Positions 17,574 through 26,414 of a stretch of DNA of 64,000 bases are shown in pieces (positions within the stretch are counted from its first letter, which is position 1; each line of letters opens with the position of its first letter). The notes under the pieces are model-generated. The model was not told the origin of the DNA. It saw only the letters and a list, made by a program, of their open reading frames with translations, and made no database searches. Position numbers and translations under genes: made by a program. The stretch comes from Sideroxydans sp. CL21 (GTDB lineage: Bacteria; Pseudomonadota; Gammaproteobacteria; Burkholderiales; Gallionellaceae): positions 218,501 through 282,500 of the forward strand of contig NZ_LR699166.1 in NCBI RefSeq assembly GCF_902459525.1, given 5' to 3'.

Positions 17574-17828
17574 TCAAGACAACTTCAGTTGGGCCTTTGA
17601 TTTTCTGCCCGGCGCTGCCGGTGGAATATATCCGGCTACCCGGCATCTGATTCCCTCGATCTTCTTGCCCTTCTCATAACGGGTCGAATGGCATGACATC
17701 ACCTCGCCCCGCGCAGTGAGCTCGGATACATGGGCGCGAACTTTGGCGAGTGAAATTCCGGTGGCCTCGGCGATTTCGGAATCCAAACGTTCGCCGCGTG
17801 TTTTCAGGAGTTGCAGTATTTCGTTCAT
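17574..17828 (-). CDS. Small winged-helix DNA-binding protein
   Basis: An 84-aa basic protein. Residues 1-45 (EILQLLKTRGERLDSEIAEATGISLAKVRAHVSELTARGEV) make a clear winged helix-turn-helix: short helix, turn, recognition helix, then a wing with CHSTRYEKGKKIEGIRCRV. The Pro/Lys-rich tail is probably disordered. A local transcription regulator is likely; its target could be its own neighbourhood. Start ATG lacks a strong ribosome binding site. Confidence 0.6.
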   Translation of the reverse strand: MNEILQLLKTRGERLDSEIAEATGISLAKVRAHVSELTARGEVMSCHSTRYEKGKKIEGIRCRVAGYIPPAAPGRKSKAQLKLS

Positions 17829-17859
17829 TTTATGTTTTGGTATTGAGTAGTCAAAATAC

Positions 17860-17885
17860 CGGAAGGCGGTTTGAACCGCCTTCCG
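17860..17885 (-). terminator. Strong intrinsic hairpin after the 37-aa gene
   Basis: Twelve-bp perfect stem CGGAAGGCGGTT/AACCGCCTTCCG with a 2-nt loop. Read on the minus strand it follows the stop at 17916 and is followed by TATTTTGAC. It would end transcription of the small gene and insulate the winged-helix gene. Confidence 0.75.
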
Positions 17886-17915
17886 AAGTAAAAACCAGTC
17901 TAGATAAAGTAGACT

Positions 17916-18029
17916 TTAAGCGAGACCAGCCCAACTGGCAATCGATACGGCTGCAGCTGTAAGCCAGCCAAATGCGATCTTGAACCCAGTGTCGGCTTGG
18001 AAAGTTTTGCCAGTGCTTTTGTCGCTCAT
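17916..18029 (-). CDS. 37-aa small hydrophobic peptide
   Basis: A short ORF read from ATG 18029, with AAGGAG 7 nt upstream and a strong terminator 31 nt after the stop. The peptide begins MSDKSTGKTFQADTG, a polar head, then FKIAFGWLTAAAVSIASWAGL, one membrane-length segment, so it is probably a single-span inner-membrane miniprotein. A GTG-started ORF in another frame (18033) is rejected because the Shine-Dalgarno would be only 3 nt away. I know no family. The good RBS and terminator are the evidence that it is real. Confidence 0.55.
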   Translation of the reverse strand: MSDKSTGKTFQADTGFKIAFGWLTAAAVSIASWAGLA

Positions 18030-18199
18030 TCACAATCTCCTTTATAAATCAACGTCTAAGTAAGACATCGTCTTTCGCCCGCATGAACCGGGCATCATGT
18101 CAGACCCGTGATTCAGGGATTAGTTCTGCAACTCACAGCCTGTAACTGGGCGACTGGTTGAAAAATTAAAATTTCCTTTACTATCAAATAACTAAATAA

Positions 18200-18847
18200 T
18201 TATTTCAAAGATTGATTAGCCGATTTCCTTAACAGAATCCCGCGAAACCACCCGCTTCCAAGCATAGGCGTATCGCTGATCACTTCAAGTTCAGGGGTGC
18301 TGCTCAATACTTCCTCGAATACGACATCCATGCGTGTGGCAAAACGGCGGGTCACCACGTTGAACAGTCGCCGCAGAGGGGCGCGTTGTTGCGGTTGCAG
18401 GAATTTATCGAACAGGATGACCGTGCCGCAGGGTTTTAGCACTCGCATTGTCTCACTCAGGCAGCGTTGCGGTTCCGGTACCACGGCGACGATGAGATGC
18501 AGGATGACGTGATCGAAATGTTCATCCGGGAATGGCAGCGCCATGCTGTCGCCAAACACGAACTGCACGCCCATTTTTTCGCTGCGTGGTCTGGCTCGCG
18601 CCAGCATCGCCGGATTGAAATCGAGTGCGGTGTAATGGTGCAGCGCCGGTAGCCAGGGCAGATCCAAACCCGTCCCCACGCCGCTGATCAATACCCGTTT
18701 GCTTGTATCGGTAGGCAGTGCACGCAGCGATTGTTGCCGCGCCCTGCGCATCGGGCGCTCGATAACGGCATCGTAAAGCGGTGCGATGAGGCTGTAGCTC
18801 AGGCGCAGGAGCGGATTTTGGCGGTAGGGTTGATCGTGCAGGGTCAT
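18200..18847 (-). CDS. Class I SAM-dependent methyltransferase
   Basis: 215 aa from ATG 18847, overlapping the oxyR stop by 4 nt. Motif I is VLISGVGTGLDLPWLP (about 51-66), then ALDFNPAMLARA and FGDSMALPFPDEHFDHVILH, giving the UbiE-like methyltransferase fold. The N-terminus (NPLLRLSYSLIAPLYDAVIE) and hydrophobic middle resemble phospholipid or quinone methyltransferases, but the substrate is not settled. It is translationally coupled to oxyR and so may be expressed with it. Confidence 0.85.
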   Translation of the reverse strand: MTLHDQPYRQNPLLRLSYSLIAPLYDAVIERPMRRARQQSLRALPTDTSKRVLISGVGTGLDLPWLPALHHYTALDFNPAMLARARPRSEKMGVQFVFGDSMALPFPDEHFDHVILHLIVAVVPEPQRCLSETMRVLKPCGTVILFDKFLQPQQRAPLRRLFNVVTRRFATRMDVVFEEVLSSTPELEVISDTPMLGSGWFRGILLRKSANQSLK

Positions 18848-19749
18848 GGCAGATGGGTGATGCCGGTGATCTTGGCCTGGGCGACAGCTTTTGCCAGCGC
18901 CTCGATGGCCTGTGTGCGTGCGAAGCTTTTGCGCCAGGCCAGCGCGATGCGCCGCGCTGGCACCGGTTTGGCGAACGGGATGACTTTCAGCAGCCGACTG
19001 CGGTAGCGCACACTGTTCGCCGAGGCCGGCAGCACGGTGATGCCCAGGCCGGAGGCGACCATGTTGCGTATGGTTTCCAGCGAGGTGCCGTGTTGGGTAT
19101 CCGTGCCTTTGCGGCTGAGATCGGGACACGCTTCGGCCACCTGGTTGCTGAAGCAGTGTCCCGAATCCAGCAGCAGCACCTTTTCACCGGCAAGCTCGTC
19201 GGCCTTGATGCTGCGCCGGTCAGCCCAGTGATGCTCGCTGCTGACGACCACCTCGAACGGTTCGTCATACAAAGGGTGGGTGAGGATGCCGGTATCGCCA
19301 AATGGCAGTGCGATGATGATGACATCCAGCTTGCCGTTGCGCAGCAGGTTGTCCAGATTGGCGGTGATGTTCTCCTCCACCTCCAGCGGCATGTGCGGCG
19401 CAACCTTTTTCAGCGCGGGGATCAGGTCCGGCAGCAGATACGGGCCGACGCTGTGGATGATGCCGATGCGCAAAGGTGCGGCGAGCTGGTTCTTGCCCTG
19501 GGCCGCGATCTCACGGATGCGTTCGGCCTCTTCAAGCACGCGCTGCGCCTGCTCGACAATGGCGGTGCCGACGGGCGTAATGGTGATGTCGCTTTTCCCG
19601 CGCTCGAATATCTTAAGGCCCAATTCTTCCTCCAGCTTCTGGATCGCGAGAGACAGAGCCGGCTGGCTGATAAAGGATTTTTCCGCGGCGCGGCGGAAGT
19701 TGAGTTCCTGGGCCACAGCGACGATGAAGCGCAGTTCGTTGAGTGTCAT
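18844..19749 (-). CDS. oxyR: Hydrogen peroxide-responsive regulator OxyR
   Basis: A 301-aa LysR-type activator. The N-terminal helix-turn-helix (about 5-60; FISQPALSLAIQKLEEELG) is followed by the redox domain. The two redox cysteines fall at positions 199 and 208, in LLLDSGHCFSNQVAEAC, matching E. coli OxyR numbering and the GHC signature. It senses H2O2 by disulfide formation. It is divergent to the rubrerythrin-rubredoxin operon, a sensible target. Confidence 0.93.
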   Translation of the reverse strand: MTLNELRFIVAVAQELNFRRAAEKSFISQPALSLAIQKLEEELGLKIFERGKSDITITPVGTAIVEQAQRVLEEAERIREIAAQGKNQLAAPLRIGIIHSVGPYLLPDLIPALKKVAPHMPLEVEENITANLDNLLRNGKLDVIIIALPFGDTGILTHPLYDEPFEVVVSSEHHWADRRSIKADELAGEKVLLLDSGHCFSNQVAEACPDLSRKGTDTQHGTSLETIRNMVASGLGITVLPASANSVRYRSRLLKVIPFAKPVPARRIALAWRKSFARTQAIEALAKAVAQAKITGITHLP

Positions 19750-19767
19750 GGCGGTTCCTTTTAAGCC

Positions 19768-19794
19768 GTCATTCCGGCGCAGGCCGGAATCCAG
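19768..19794. repeat. Inverted REP-like repeat, left copy
   Basis: A 27-nt repeat unit starting GTCATTCCGGCGCAGG and ending CCAG; it contains its own hairpin ATTCCGGC-gcag-GCCGGAAT. An inverted copy is at 19852-19878 (25 of 27 bases match). Units of this kind are widespread dispersed repeats in proteobacterial genomes. Confidence 0.85.
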
Positions 19795-19851
19795 CGTAGT
19801 TATTCAACATGCTTTTGGTTTTGCCCTGCTTCGCAGGATTTATTCAACCCA

Positions 19852-19878
19852 CTGGATCCCGGCCTGCGCCGGGATGAC
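19852..19878. repeat. Inverted REP-like repeat, right copy
   Basis: Inverted copy of 19768-19794, starting CTGGATCCCGGCCTGC. The two copies are 57 nt apart and can form one long hairpin; the spacer contains a smaller hairpin CCTGC-ttc-GCAGG. Located in the divergent oxyR/rubrerythrin region on the oxyR side. Confidence 0.85.
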
Positions 19879-19920
19879 GAGGCATGTGATTTGCATAATA
19901 AATCAACTCGGTTTGAACAA

Positions 19921-19933
19921 TCAATTGGATTGA
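19921..19933. promoter_or_regulatory. Candidate LysR-type (OxyR) operator
   Basis: TCAAT-tgg-ATTGA, a perfect palindrome of the T-N11-A LysR-box form, 73 nt before the rubrerythrin start and in the oxyR divergent gap. It does not contain the ATAG/CTAT elements of the E. coli OxyR site, so the binding protein is inferred from position only. Confidence 0.35.
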
Positions 19934-20005
19934 TCATGTGCCGAAGTCTACATTGCGTCCGTGGGCAACAAACCACTTCATCAACCAACCAGACAGGAGA
20001 GCAAC

Positions 20006-20479
<474 letters not shown>

Positions 20480-20507
20480 TACAAAATAAATCGACAAGGA
20501 GAACGAA

Positions 20508-20672
20508 ATGAAAGTTTGGCAATGTGTGGTGTGTGGTTTTATCTACGATGAAAAGGTCGGTATGCCGGAAGAAGGAATCAAACCCGGCACGGCCTGGGCG
20601 GACATTCCGGAAAGCTGGGCGTGCCCGGATTGCGGAGTGGCGAAGGCGGATTTCGAGATGGTCGAGGTCTGA
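20508..20672 (+). CDS. Rubredoxin
   Basis: 54 aa. Ribosome binding site AAGGAG lies 6 nt upstream of ATG. Iron is bound by C6, C9 (CVVCG) and C39, C42 (CPDCG), with the usual FIYDE, PG.AW.DIP and W.CP pattern. It carries single electrons. Lies between rubrerythrin and rubredoxin reductase and so completes the electron path NAD(P)H - reductase - rubredoxin - rubrerythrin - H2O2. Confidence 0.96.
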   Translation: MKVWQCVVCGFIYDEKVGMPEEGIKPGTAWADIPESWACPDCGVAKADFEMVEV

Positions 20673-20697
20673 CCATCGGACTGGTCGGGGCGTGAAG

Positions 20698-20763
20698 CCC
20701 GTTCGCTTGAGCTTGTCGAAGGCCATGAGGCCGTTCATGTTTCGACAAGCTCAACAAGAACGG
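20698..20763. repeat. Inverted repeat with TTGAGCTTGTCGAA core
   Basis: Left arm about 20698-20720 and right arm 20741-20763, imperfectly complementary (left CCGTTCGCTTGAGC..., right ending CAAGAACGG). The GAGCTTGTCGAA core is a familiar dispersed intergenic repeat of proteobacteria. It sits between rubredoxin and its reductase and could form an mRNA hairpin within the operon. Confidence 0.75.
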
Positions 20764-20813
20764 AATATTTGTTCGAGCCATATCATTAGAAACCAAGTTT
20801 TTCAGGAGCAAAT

Positions 20814-21950
20814 ATGAACCCCATCATCGTGCTGGGCAGCGGCCTGGCGGGCTACACCGTCGTTCGCGAACTGCGCAAGCTGAACCGTGATATCCCTATC
20901 ACGCTGGTGACACGCGACAACGGCGACTACTATTCCAAGCCCATGCTGTCGAACGCCTTCGCACAGAACAAGGATGCGGCCAGCCTGGTCCTGACGAAAG
21001 CAGCCGACATGGCGAAGCAGCTCGATATTGGACTGCTGGTGGATACCGATGTCCATGCCATCCATCGCGGCAGCAAACAATTGGACACCACGTCCGGGAT
21101 GCTGGAGTACGACAAGCTGGTGCTCGCGTTGGGTGCCGACCCGATTCGCATCCCGTTGCAAGGCGACGCGGTGGATGAAGTGCTGTCCGTGAACGACCTT
21201 AAGGATTACGCAAAGCTGCGCGTAGCCCTGGGTGCGTCAAAATCCATCGCCATCATGGGTGGTGGGCTCATCGGCTGCGAATTCGCCAACGACCTTGCGA
21301 CTGCGGGATACACCGTCAGCGTCATCGACCGCGGCGCCTATCCGCTCGCCAGCCTGATGCCGGAACAGGCCGGCAAGCAGTTGCTGGAACCGTTGTCAAA
21401 GATCGGCGTGACATGGCGCTTCGGCACGTCCGTGCAGAGCGTGAACAAGGCAGACGCCGGTTATGCGCTGACCCTTGCCGACGGCAGCAGCATGCAGGCG
21501 GACCTTGTGCTCTCCGCTGTCGGTTTGCGCCCACGAACCCAGCTTGCCCGCGATGCCGGCATCACGGTCAACCGCGGCATCGTGGTGAACGAACGGCTTT
21601 GCACCAGCGACGCGTCAATCTATGCGATGGGCGACTGCGCCGAGATCGAAGGCAAGGTGCTGCCGTTCGTGCTGCCCATCATGCATGCGGGCCGGGCGTT
21701 GTCCCGCGTGCTGAACGGCGAAGACGCGAAGGTGGTGTTCCCCGCCATGCCCGTGGTGGTCAAGACGCCAGCGCATCCCGTTGCTGTGTCGCCGGTGGCG
21801 CGCGATGCAATCGGCGTATGGCAGGAGATGGCGACGGGGCAGGGTGTGAAGATGGAGTTTGTCGATGCGCTGAACAAACTGAGCGGGTTCGTGCTCACGG
21901 GTGAATATGCGGGGGAACGGAACGAGATGGCGAAGAGGCTTGCGGTGTAA
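20814..21950 (+). CDS. Rubredoxin-NAD(P)+ reductase
   Basis: 378-aa FAD-dependent pyridine nucleotide-disulfide oxidoreductase. FAD site GSGLAGY (7-13); NAD(P) site GGGLIGCE (about 143-150); the second FAD motif is YAMGDCAEI. It starts GLAGYTVVRELRKLNRDIPI, typical of rubredoxin reductases/NorW. Third gene of the rubrerythrin-rubredoxin unit, 141 nt after rubredoxin with a repeat between. Reduces rubredoxin for peroxide detoxification; a role with other rubredoxin-dependent enzymes is possible. Confidence 0.92.
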   Translation: MNPIIVLGSGLAGYTVVRELRKLNRDIPITLVTRDNGDYYSKPMLSNAFAQNKDAASLVLTKAADMAKQLDIGLLVDTDVHAIHRGSKQLDTTSGMLEYDKLVLALGADPIRIPLQGDAVDEVLSVNDLKDYAKLRVALGASKSIAIMGGGLIGCEFANDLATAGYTVSVIDRGAYPLASLMPEQAGKQLLEPLSKIGVTWRFGTSVQSVNKADAGYALTLADGSSMQADLVLSAVGLRPRTQLARDAGITVNRGIVVNERLCTSDASIYAMGDCAEIEGKVLPFVLPIMHAGRALSRVLNGEDAKVVFPAMPVVVKTPAHPVAVSPVARDAIGVWQEMATGQGVKMEFVDALNKLSGFVLTGEYAGERNEMAKRLAV

Positions 21951-21960
21951 GCTTGGTAGT

Positions 21961-21982
21961 GTGGGCACGTTTCTGTGCCCAC
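21961..21982 (+). terminator. Hairpin after rubredoxin reductase
   Basis: Eight-bp perfect stem GTGGGCAC/GTGCCCAC with a 6-nt loop, 10 nt after the stop. No T-run follows, so termination may be weak. Confidence 0.5.
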
Positions 21983-22053
21983 GATGTAGTTGTGTTGCAA
22001 ATGGTGCGCTACCGCGTGGGCAAACGAAAAAGCTGTTTACCCACCCAGCATAT

Positions 22054-22917
22054 TTATTGCATCCAATAATTCCCAACCAACCCCGCAAACACCGCCGCCC
22101 CGAACCAGTTGTTATGCAGGAATGCCGCGAAGCATTTTTCGCGGCTGCGATCCCTGATGAGTTTGTAGTGATACAGCGCAATACTTTCCGCGACGATCAG
22201 GCCGGCAAAATAAACCAATCCCAAGCCTGCCATTAAGCCAACCACCGCCAGCAGCAGCAAGGTAAGGGTGTAACAAATCATTACTGCGATCACGTCGTAT
22301 TTGCCGAAGAACAGCGCCGAGGAATGGATGCCGAGGTGGATGTCGTCGTCGCGGTCCACCATGGCGTATTCGGTGTCGTAGGCGATGGACCAGAAGATGT
22401 TGGCGAGCAGCAACACCCACGCGACGGCTGGCACTTCGCCGAGCTGTGCGGCGAATGCCATCGGGATGCCGAAGCCGAAGGCGATGCCGAGGTAGGCTTG
22501 CGGAATCGCGAAGAAGCGCTTGGTGAACGGATAGCTGGCGGCAAGGAAAGCGGCGGGGAAGGACATCAGCCAGGTGAGCGGGTTCAGCGGCAGGATGAGT
22601 GCAAAAGAAATCAGCGCCAGCACGACCGCCAGCCACAGCGTTTCGCGCTCGCTGACCTTGCCGCTGGTGAGCGGCCTGTCCTTGGTGCGCTCCACATGCT
22701 TGTCGATGTGGCGGTCGGCATAGTCGTTCACCGCGCAGCCGGAGGAGCGCATCAGTACGGTGCCCAGCGTGAAGATGAATACGATGAGCAATGACGGATG
22801 CCCGTTGCCCGCGATCCACACGCCCCACAGAGTCGGCCATAGCAGCAGCAGGATGCCGATGGGGCGGTGCAGGCGGGTGAGCTGGAGGTAGAGGTGCAGG
22901 CGTTCGGTGAGGTTCAT
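22054..22917 (-). CDS. ubiA: 4-hydroxybenzoate octaprenyltransferase
   Basis: 287-aa integral membrane UbiA prenyltransferase that attaches the octaprenyl chain to 4-hydroxybenzoate in ubiquinone synthesis. The Asp-rich motifs are [20 protein letters not shown] (about 68-87) and [17 protein letters not shown] (about 185-201). Around eight membrane helices. The prenyl substrate is made by IspB, encoded at 35121-36083. Separated from recG upstream on the same strand by a repeat pair. Confidence 0.97.
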   Translation of the reverse strand: MNLTERLHLYLQLTRLHRPIGILLLLWPTLWGVWIAGNGHPSLLIVFIFTLGTVLMRSSGCAVNDYADRHIDKHVERTKDRPLTSGKVSERETLWLAVVLALISFALILPLNPLTWLMSFPAAFLAASYPFTKRFFAIPQAYLGIAFGFGIPMAFAAQLGEVPAVAWVLLLANIFWSIAYDTEYAMVDRDDDIHLGIHSSALFFGKYDVIAVMICYTLTLLLLAVVGLMAGLGLVYFAGLIVAESIALYHYKLIRDRSREKCFAAFLHNNWFGAAVFAGLVGNYWMQ

Positions 22918-22935
22918 GGCAATATTTTATGCTAA

Positions 22936-22974
22936 CTCCCTCTCCCGTGGGCGGGAGAGGGTTGGGGTGAGGGG
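22936..22974. repeat. CTCCCTCTCCC/GGGAGAGGG palindromic repeat, copy 1
   Basis: A palindrome of CTCTCCC-GTGGGC-GGGAGAG type followed by GTTGGGGTGAGGGG. An inverted, slightly longer copy follows at 23003-23051. Related copies are at 3673-3692 and 60241-60280. Confidence 0.8.
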
Positions 22975-23002
22975 CGTTGTTGTGAAGCCGATTGATGCGT
23001 TG

Positions 23003-23051
23003 CTCACCCGCCCTCATCCCCGGCCCTTCTCCCGCCCGCGGGAGAAGGGAG
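23003..23051. repeat. CTCCCTCTCCC palindromic repeat, inverted copy 2
   Basis: Inverted relative to 22936-22974 (CTCACCCGCCCTCATCCCC... ending CGGGAGAAGGGAG). The pair fills the recG-ubiA gap and could form a long hairpin in the transcript. Confidence 0.8.
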
Positions 23052-23060
23052 TGAAGTGGC

Positions 23061-25082
23061 TCAAGTCCGCAAATAATCCGGCTCATTCGCCATCCACCGT
23101 TGCAGATGCGCCTGCGCCGCCTCGGGAAAGTCGCGCAGCATCTCGTCGGCGATGTCGCGTGCCTTGTCCAGCAGCTTGTCGTCCTCGGCCAGATCGGCGA
23201 AACGCAACATGGGCACGCCGCTCTGTCTTGCGCCTAGCAGTTCGCCCGGGCCGCGCAGGCGCAGGTCCTGTTGGGCGATTTCGAAACCGTCGGTGTTCTC
23301 GTAGATGATCTTGAGCCGGGCGCGGGCGAGTTCGGACAGCGGCTGCTGGAACAGCAGCACGCACATGCTCTCGGCAGCCCCACGCCCGACACGACCGCGC
23401 AGCTGGTGCAGTTGGGCCAGTCCCATGCGTTCGGCATGGTCGATCACCATCAGGCTGGCGTTGGGCACATCCACGCCGACTTCGATAACGGTGGTGGCGA
23501 CCAGCAGTTGCAGCTCACCCGTCTTGAATGCAGCCATGGTCTGCGCCTTTTCGGTGCTACTTAATTTGCCATGCGCAAGGCCGATGCGGATTTCGGGGAA
23601 TATCTGTGTGAGCGTGGCGAATGTTTCCAGTGCGGTTTGCAATTGCAGCGCTTCCGATTCGTCGATCAGGGGGCACACCCAATAGGCCTGACGGCCTTCG
23701 AGACAGGCGGCACGCACGCGCTCGAACACTTCCTCGCGTCGGGCATCGCTGACCAGCTTGGTAACGATAGGCGTGCGGCCCGGCGGCAACTCGTCGATCA
23801 CCGACACGTCGAGGTCGGCGTAGTAGCTCATCGCCAGCGTGCGCGGGATCGGCGTGGCGCTCATCATCAGTTGGTGAGGTTCCGCACCTTTGCCGCGCAA
23901 GGCCAGCCGTTGCTGCACGCCGAACTTGTGCTGCTCATCCACGATGACCAATCCCAGCTTGCTGAATTCGACCGACGTCTGGAACAGCGCGTGCGTGCCG
24001 ATGGCAAGTTGGGTATCGCCCAGCGCGATGCGCTCGGCCGCCGCCGCCTTGTCCTTTTTCTTCAGGCTGCCGGAGAGCCACGCCGGTTCGATGCCGAGCG
24101 GCGCCAGCCAGTCGCGCAGCTTGAGGTAATGCTGTTCTGCGAGGATCTCGGTCGGTGCCATGAACGCAACCTGATAACCGTTCTCGATAGCCTGCAACGC
24201 GGCGAGCGCGGCGACCACAGTCTTGCCGCTGCCGACATCGCCTTGCAACAGGCGCTGCATCGGATGTGGACGTGCGAGGTCGGCGCTGATCTCATGCCAC
24301 ACTTTTTTCTGCGCACCGGTGAGGGCGAACGGCAGGTCTTTCAGCAACGCATCGGTAAGCCGGTTGTGTGCGGCAAGTTTGGGCGCGATGCGCCGGCTTC
24401 GTTCGCGGTAATGCACGCGCATCGACAGTTGCTGTGCCAGCAGTTCATCGAATTTGATGCGCATCCATGCAGGATGCGCCCGTGCCAGCAATGCGTCCTC
24501 GTTGATGTTCGGCGGCGGCTGGTGCAGCAGGCGCACGCTGGACGCGAAATCCGGCAGGTGCAGGTGCTGCAGGATCTGTTCCGGCAGCGTGTCGTCGAGT
24601 GCCAGTTCGTTCAGCGCGGCGTGAATATGTTTGGTCAACGTGATTTGCGGCAGCCCGGCAGTGGTCGGGTAGACGGGCGTGAGTGCCTGCTTCAGCGGAA
24701 CGGATTCTCCTGCAACGCGGCATTTCGGATGCACCATCTCGTCGCCGAAGAACCCCATGCGCGGTTCGCCCAGCGCGCGGATCTTTTTGCCGACGGCGAG
24801 CTGCTTCTGCTGGCTGGGATAGAAGTTCAGGAAGCGCAGATAAAGGATGCCGCTGTTGTCCTGCAACTGGCACACCAGGCTGCGGCGCGGGCGGTACATC
24901 ACTTCGCTGTGGATGATTTCGCCTTCCACCTGCGCCGTTTCACCGGGGACGAGATCGGTTATACGCGTGATCCGCGTTTCGTCTTCATAACGCAACGGCA
25001 GATGCAGCACCAGATCGAACGGGGTATGGATGCCGAGTTTGGCGAATTTGCTCTGTGTGGCGGGGGCGATCTTCAATGGCAC
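23061..25082 (-). CDS. recG: ATP-dependent DNA helicase RecG
   Basis: 673-aa superfamily 2 helicase that remodels stalled replication forks and Holliday junctions. Order: wedge/OB domain (about 30-160), helicase domain with Walker A GDVGSGKTVV and DEQH box (IVDEQHKFGV), SATPIPRT motif III, then QLRGRVGRG motif VI and the RecG C-terminus with GELLGARQSG. Start GTG 25082 is the only one after the upstream stop and lacks a clear RBS; the N-terminus is shorter than in E. coli (693 aa). Directly downstream of the kinase gene. Confidence 0.97.
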   Translation of the reverse strand: MPLKIAPATQSKFAKLGIHTPFDLVLHLPLRYEDETRITRITDLVPGETAQVEGEIIHSEVMYRPRRSLVCQLQDNSGILYLRFLNFYPSQQKQLAVGKKIRALGEPRMGFFGDEMVHPKCRVAGESVPLKQALTPVYPTTAGLPQITLTKHIHAALNELALDDTLPEQILQHLHLPDFASSVRLLHQPPPNINEDALLARAHPAWMRIKFDELLAQQLSMRVHYRERSRRIAPKLAAHNRLTDALLKDLPFALTGAQKKVWHEISADLARPHPMQRLLQGDVGSGKTVVAALAALQAIENGYQVAFMAPTEILAEQHYLKLRDWLAPLGIEPAWLSGSLKKKDKAAAAERIALGDTQLAIGTHALFQTSVEFSKLGLVIVDEQHKFGVQQRLALRGKGAEPHQLMMSATPIPRTLAMSYYADLDVSVIDELPPGRTPIVTKLVSDARREEVFERVRAACLEGRQAYWVCPLIDESEALQLQTALETFATLTQIFPEIRIGLAHGKLSSTEKAQTMAAFKTGELQLLVATTVIEVGVDVPNASLMVIDHAERMGLAQLHQLRGRVGRGAAESMCVLLFQQPLSELARARLKIIYENTDGFEIAQQDLRLRGPGELLGARQSGVPMLRFADLAEDDKLLDKARDIADEMLRDFPEAAQAHLQRWMANEPDYLRT

Positions 25083-25112
25083 ATATCCGGGAACGAGGCG
25101 GTACTGCTGAAG

Positions 25113-26411
25113 CTAAGTCGCAATCTTGGCGAGGCGATCATCCGATACGCGCAGCCGGTCGGCAAGCGTGGACAGGAACACCTGGTTGAAGTGCAGCTGG
25201 CAGCGGTCGGAGAGCTGGTCAAGCTGGCCGGGCAGTATCTTCATGACGGTGACCTCGGTGGTGGCAGTGATGCTGGCGGAACGCGGCATCTGTTTGCGGC
25301 TGGTGTAGGACATCTCGCCGAAGATGGAGCCGCTACTCAGCGTGTTGAGCAAACGGTTGTTGCGCGACACGGTGACGCCGCCATCGGCCAGGATGAAGAA
25401 CGCATCCCCCAGCTCTCCCTCGCGCAACAGCAAGGTCTTTGCCGGTTGTTTCTGCCATTCGCCGACGCGCAACAGTTCCCACAGCTCGATGTCGGTGAAA
25501 TCCTGGAACATTTTCAATTTGCGCAGGGCGGTGAATTTTTCGTTTTCGTTGATCTCCATGTCGCTTTTTTCGAAGTGCCCGAGTGCGGCGAGTTGGTTGC
25601 CGAAATCGCCCCAGGTGGCAAAGCGGTCCCCCGGTTTTTTTTGCAGGGCGATCATCACGATGCGTTCCAGCTGCGGCGGCAGGTTTGTACGGTGTTGTGT
25701 CGGAGGGATGGGCATTTCGTGCAATATCTGCTGATACAGATGCGCCAGATTTTTCGGCGTATACGGCGAACGGCCGGTGAGCAGGCGATACATGACAACG
25801 CCCAGCGAATAGATGTCGGTCGAGTGGGTAAGCTCGTCGCCGCGCACTTGTTCCGGCGACATGTAATTGGGAGAGCCGACGCTGTTTTGCGTATCTTCGA
25901 GGTCGGTGCGGACAGCCGCGCCCAGGTCGGCGATCTTGATCTCGTCCGGGTTGGCCAGCAGCAGGTTGGCCGGCTTGATGTCACGGTGGATCACGCCGTT
26001 GAATTGCGCATAGTTGAGCGCACGGCAGCATTTGTACATATAGGCGACCACGCGGTCGAGCGGCAGCAGGTTGTCCGGGTAAATGTGCTTTTCCAGGGTG
26101 CCGCCAGCCACGTATTCCATCACGATGTAACTCATGCTGTCGCTGATGACCGCTTCGTAAGTGGTGACGATGTTCGGGTGCACCAATTTCCCTGCAAGCG
26201 CGGCTTCGATCTCCAGTTGCCTCCGGTTCTGTTTGCCGTTCTTCGGGTCGTACAGGAAAGCCTGCTTGAACAACTTGAGCACGACCTCGCGGTCTTCAAC
26301 CGGGTCGTGTCCGAGATAGACCACGCTGGTTCCGCCGTTTCCCAGTTTCCTGATCAAACGGTACCTGCCGATATGCGATCCCTGGCTCATTGGGTGACTA
26401 CTTATAGACAA
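25113..26411 (-). CDS. Ser/Thr protein kinase with cyclic nucleotide-binding domain (copy B)
   Basis: 432 aa from TTG 26411 (AGGA 7 nt upstream, just after the ridA stop); an ATG 21 nt inside is possible. Hanks-type kinase, residues about 17-280: G-loop KLGNGGTSVVYLG, catalytic Lys46 in VVLKLF, Glu69, [11 protein letters not shown] (142-152), metal-binding DLG (162-164, in place of DFG) and a SPNYMSPEQ activation region. Residues about 300-425 are a cNMP-binding domain with the IFGEM...PRSASI phosphate cassette. No transmembrane segment. Closely related to the 26822-28102 kinase, with ridA between them. Signal and targets unknown. Confidence 0.92.
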   Translation of the reverse strand: MSISSHPMSQGSHIGRYRLIRKLGNGGTSVVYLGHDPVEDREVVLKLFKQAFLYDPKNGKQNRRQLEIEAALAGKLVHPNIVTTYEAVISDSMSYIVMEYVAGGTLEKHIYPDNLLPLDRVVAYMYKCCRALNYAQFNGVIHRDIKPANLLLANPDEIKIADLGAAVRTDLEDTQNSVGSPNYMSPEQVRGDELTHSTDIYSLGVVMYRLLTGRSPYTPKNLAHLYQQILHEMPIPPTQHRTNLPPQLERIVMIALQKKPGDRFATWGDFGNQLAALGHFEKSDMEINENEKFTALRKLKMFQDFTDIELWELLRVGEWQKQPAKTLLLREGELGDAFFILADGGVTVSRNNRLLNTLSSGSIFGEMSYTSRKQMPRSASITATTEVTVMKILPGQLDQLSDRCQLHFNQVFLSTLADRLRVSDDRLAKIAT

Positions 26412-26414
26412 GGA

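Noticed and set aside
17851..18033. A 60-codon GTG-started frame overlapping the 37-aa gene
   Set aside because: Its Shine-Dalgarno spacing is only 3 nt and it reads through the terminator; the ATG frame (17916-18029) fits RBS and terminator better.
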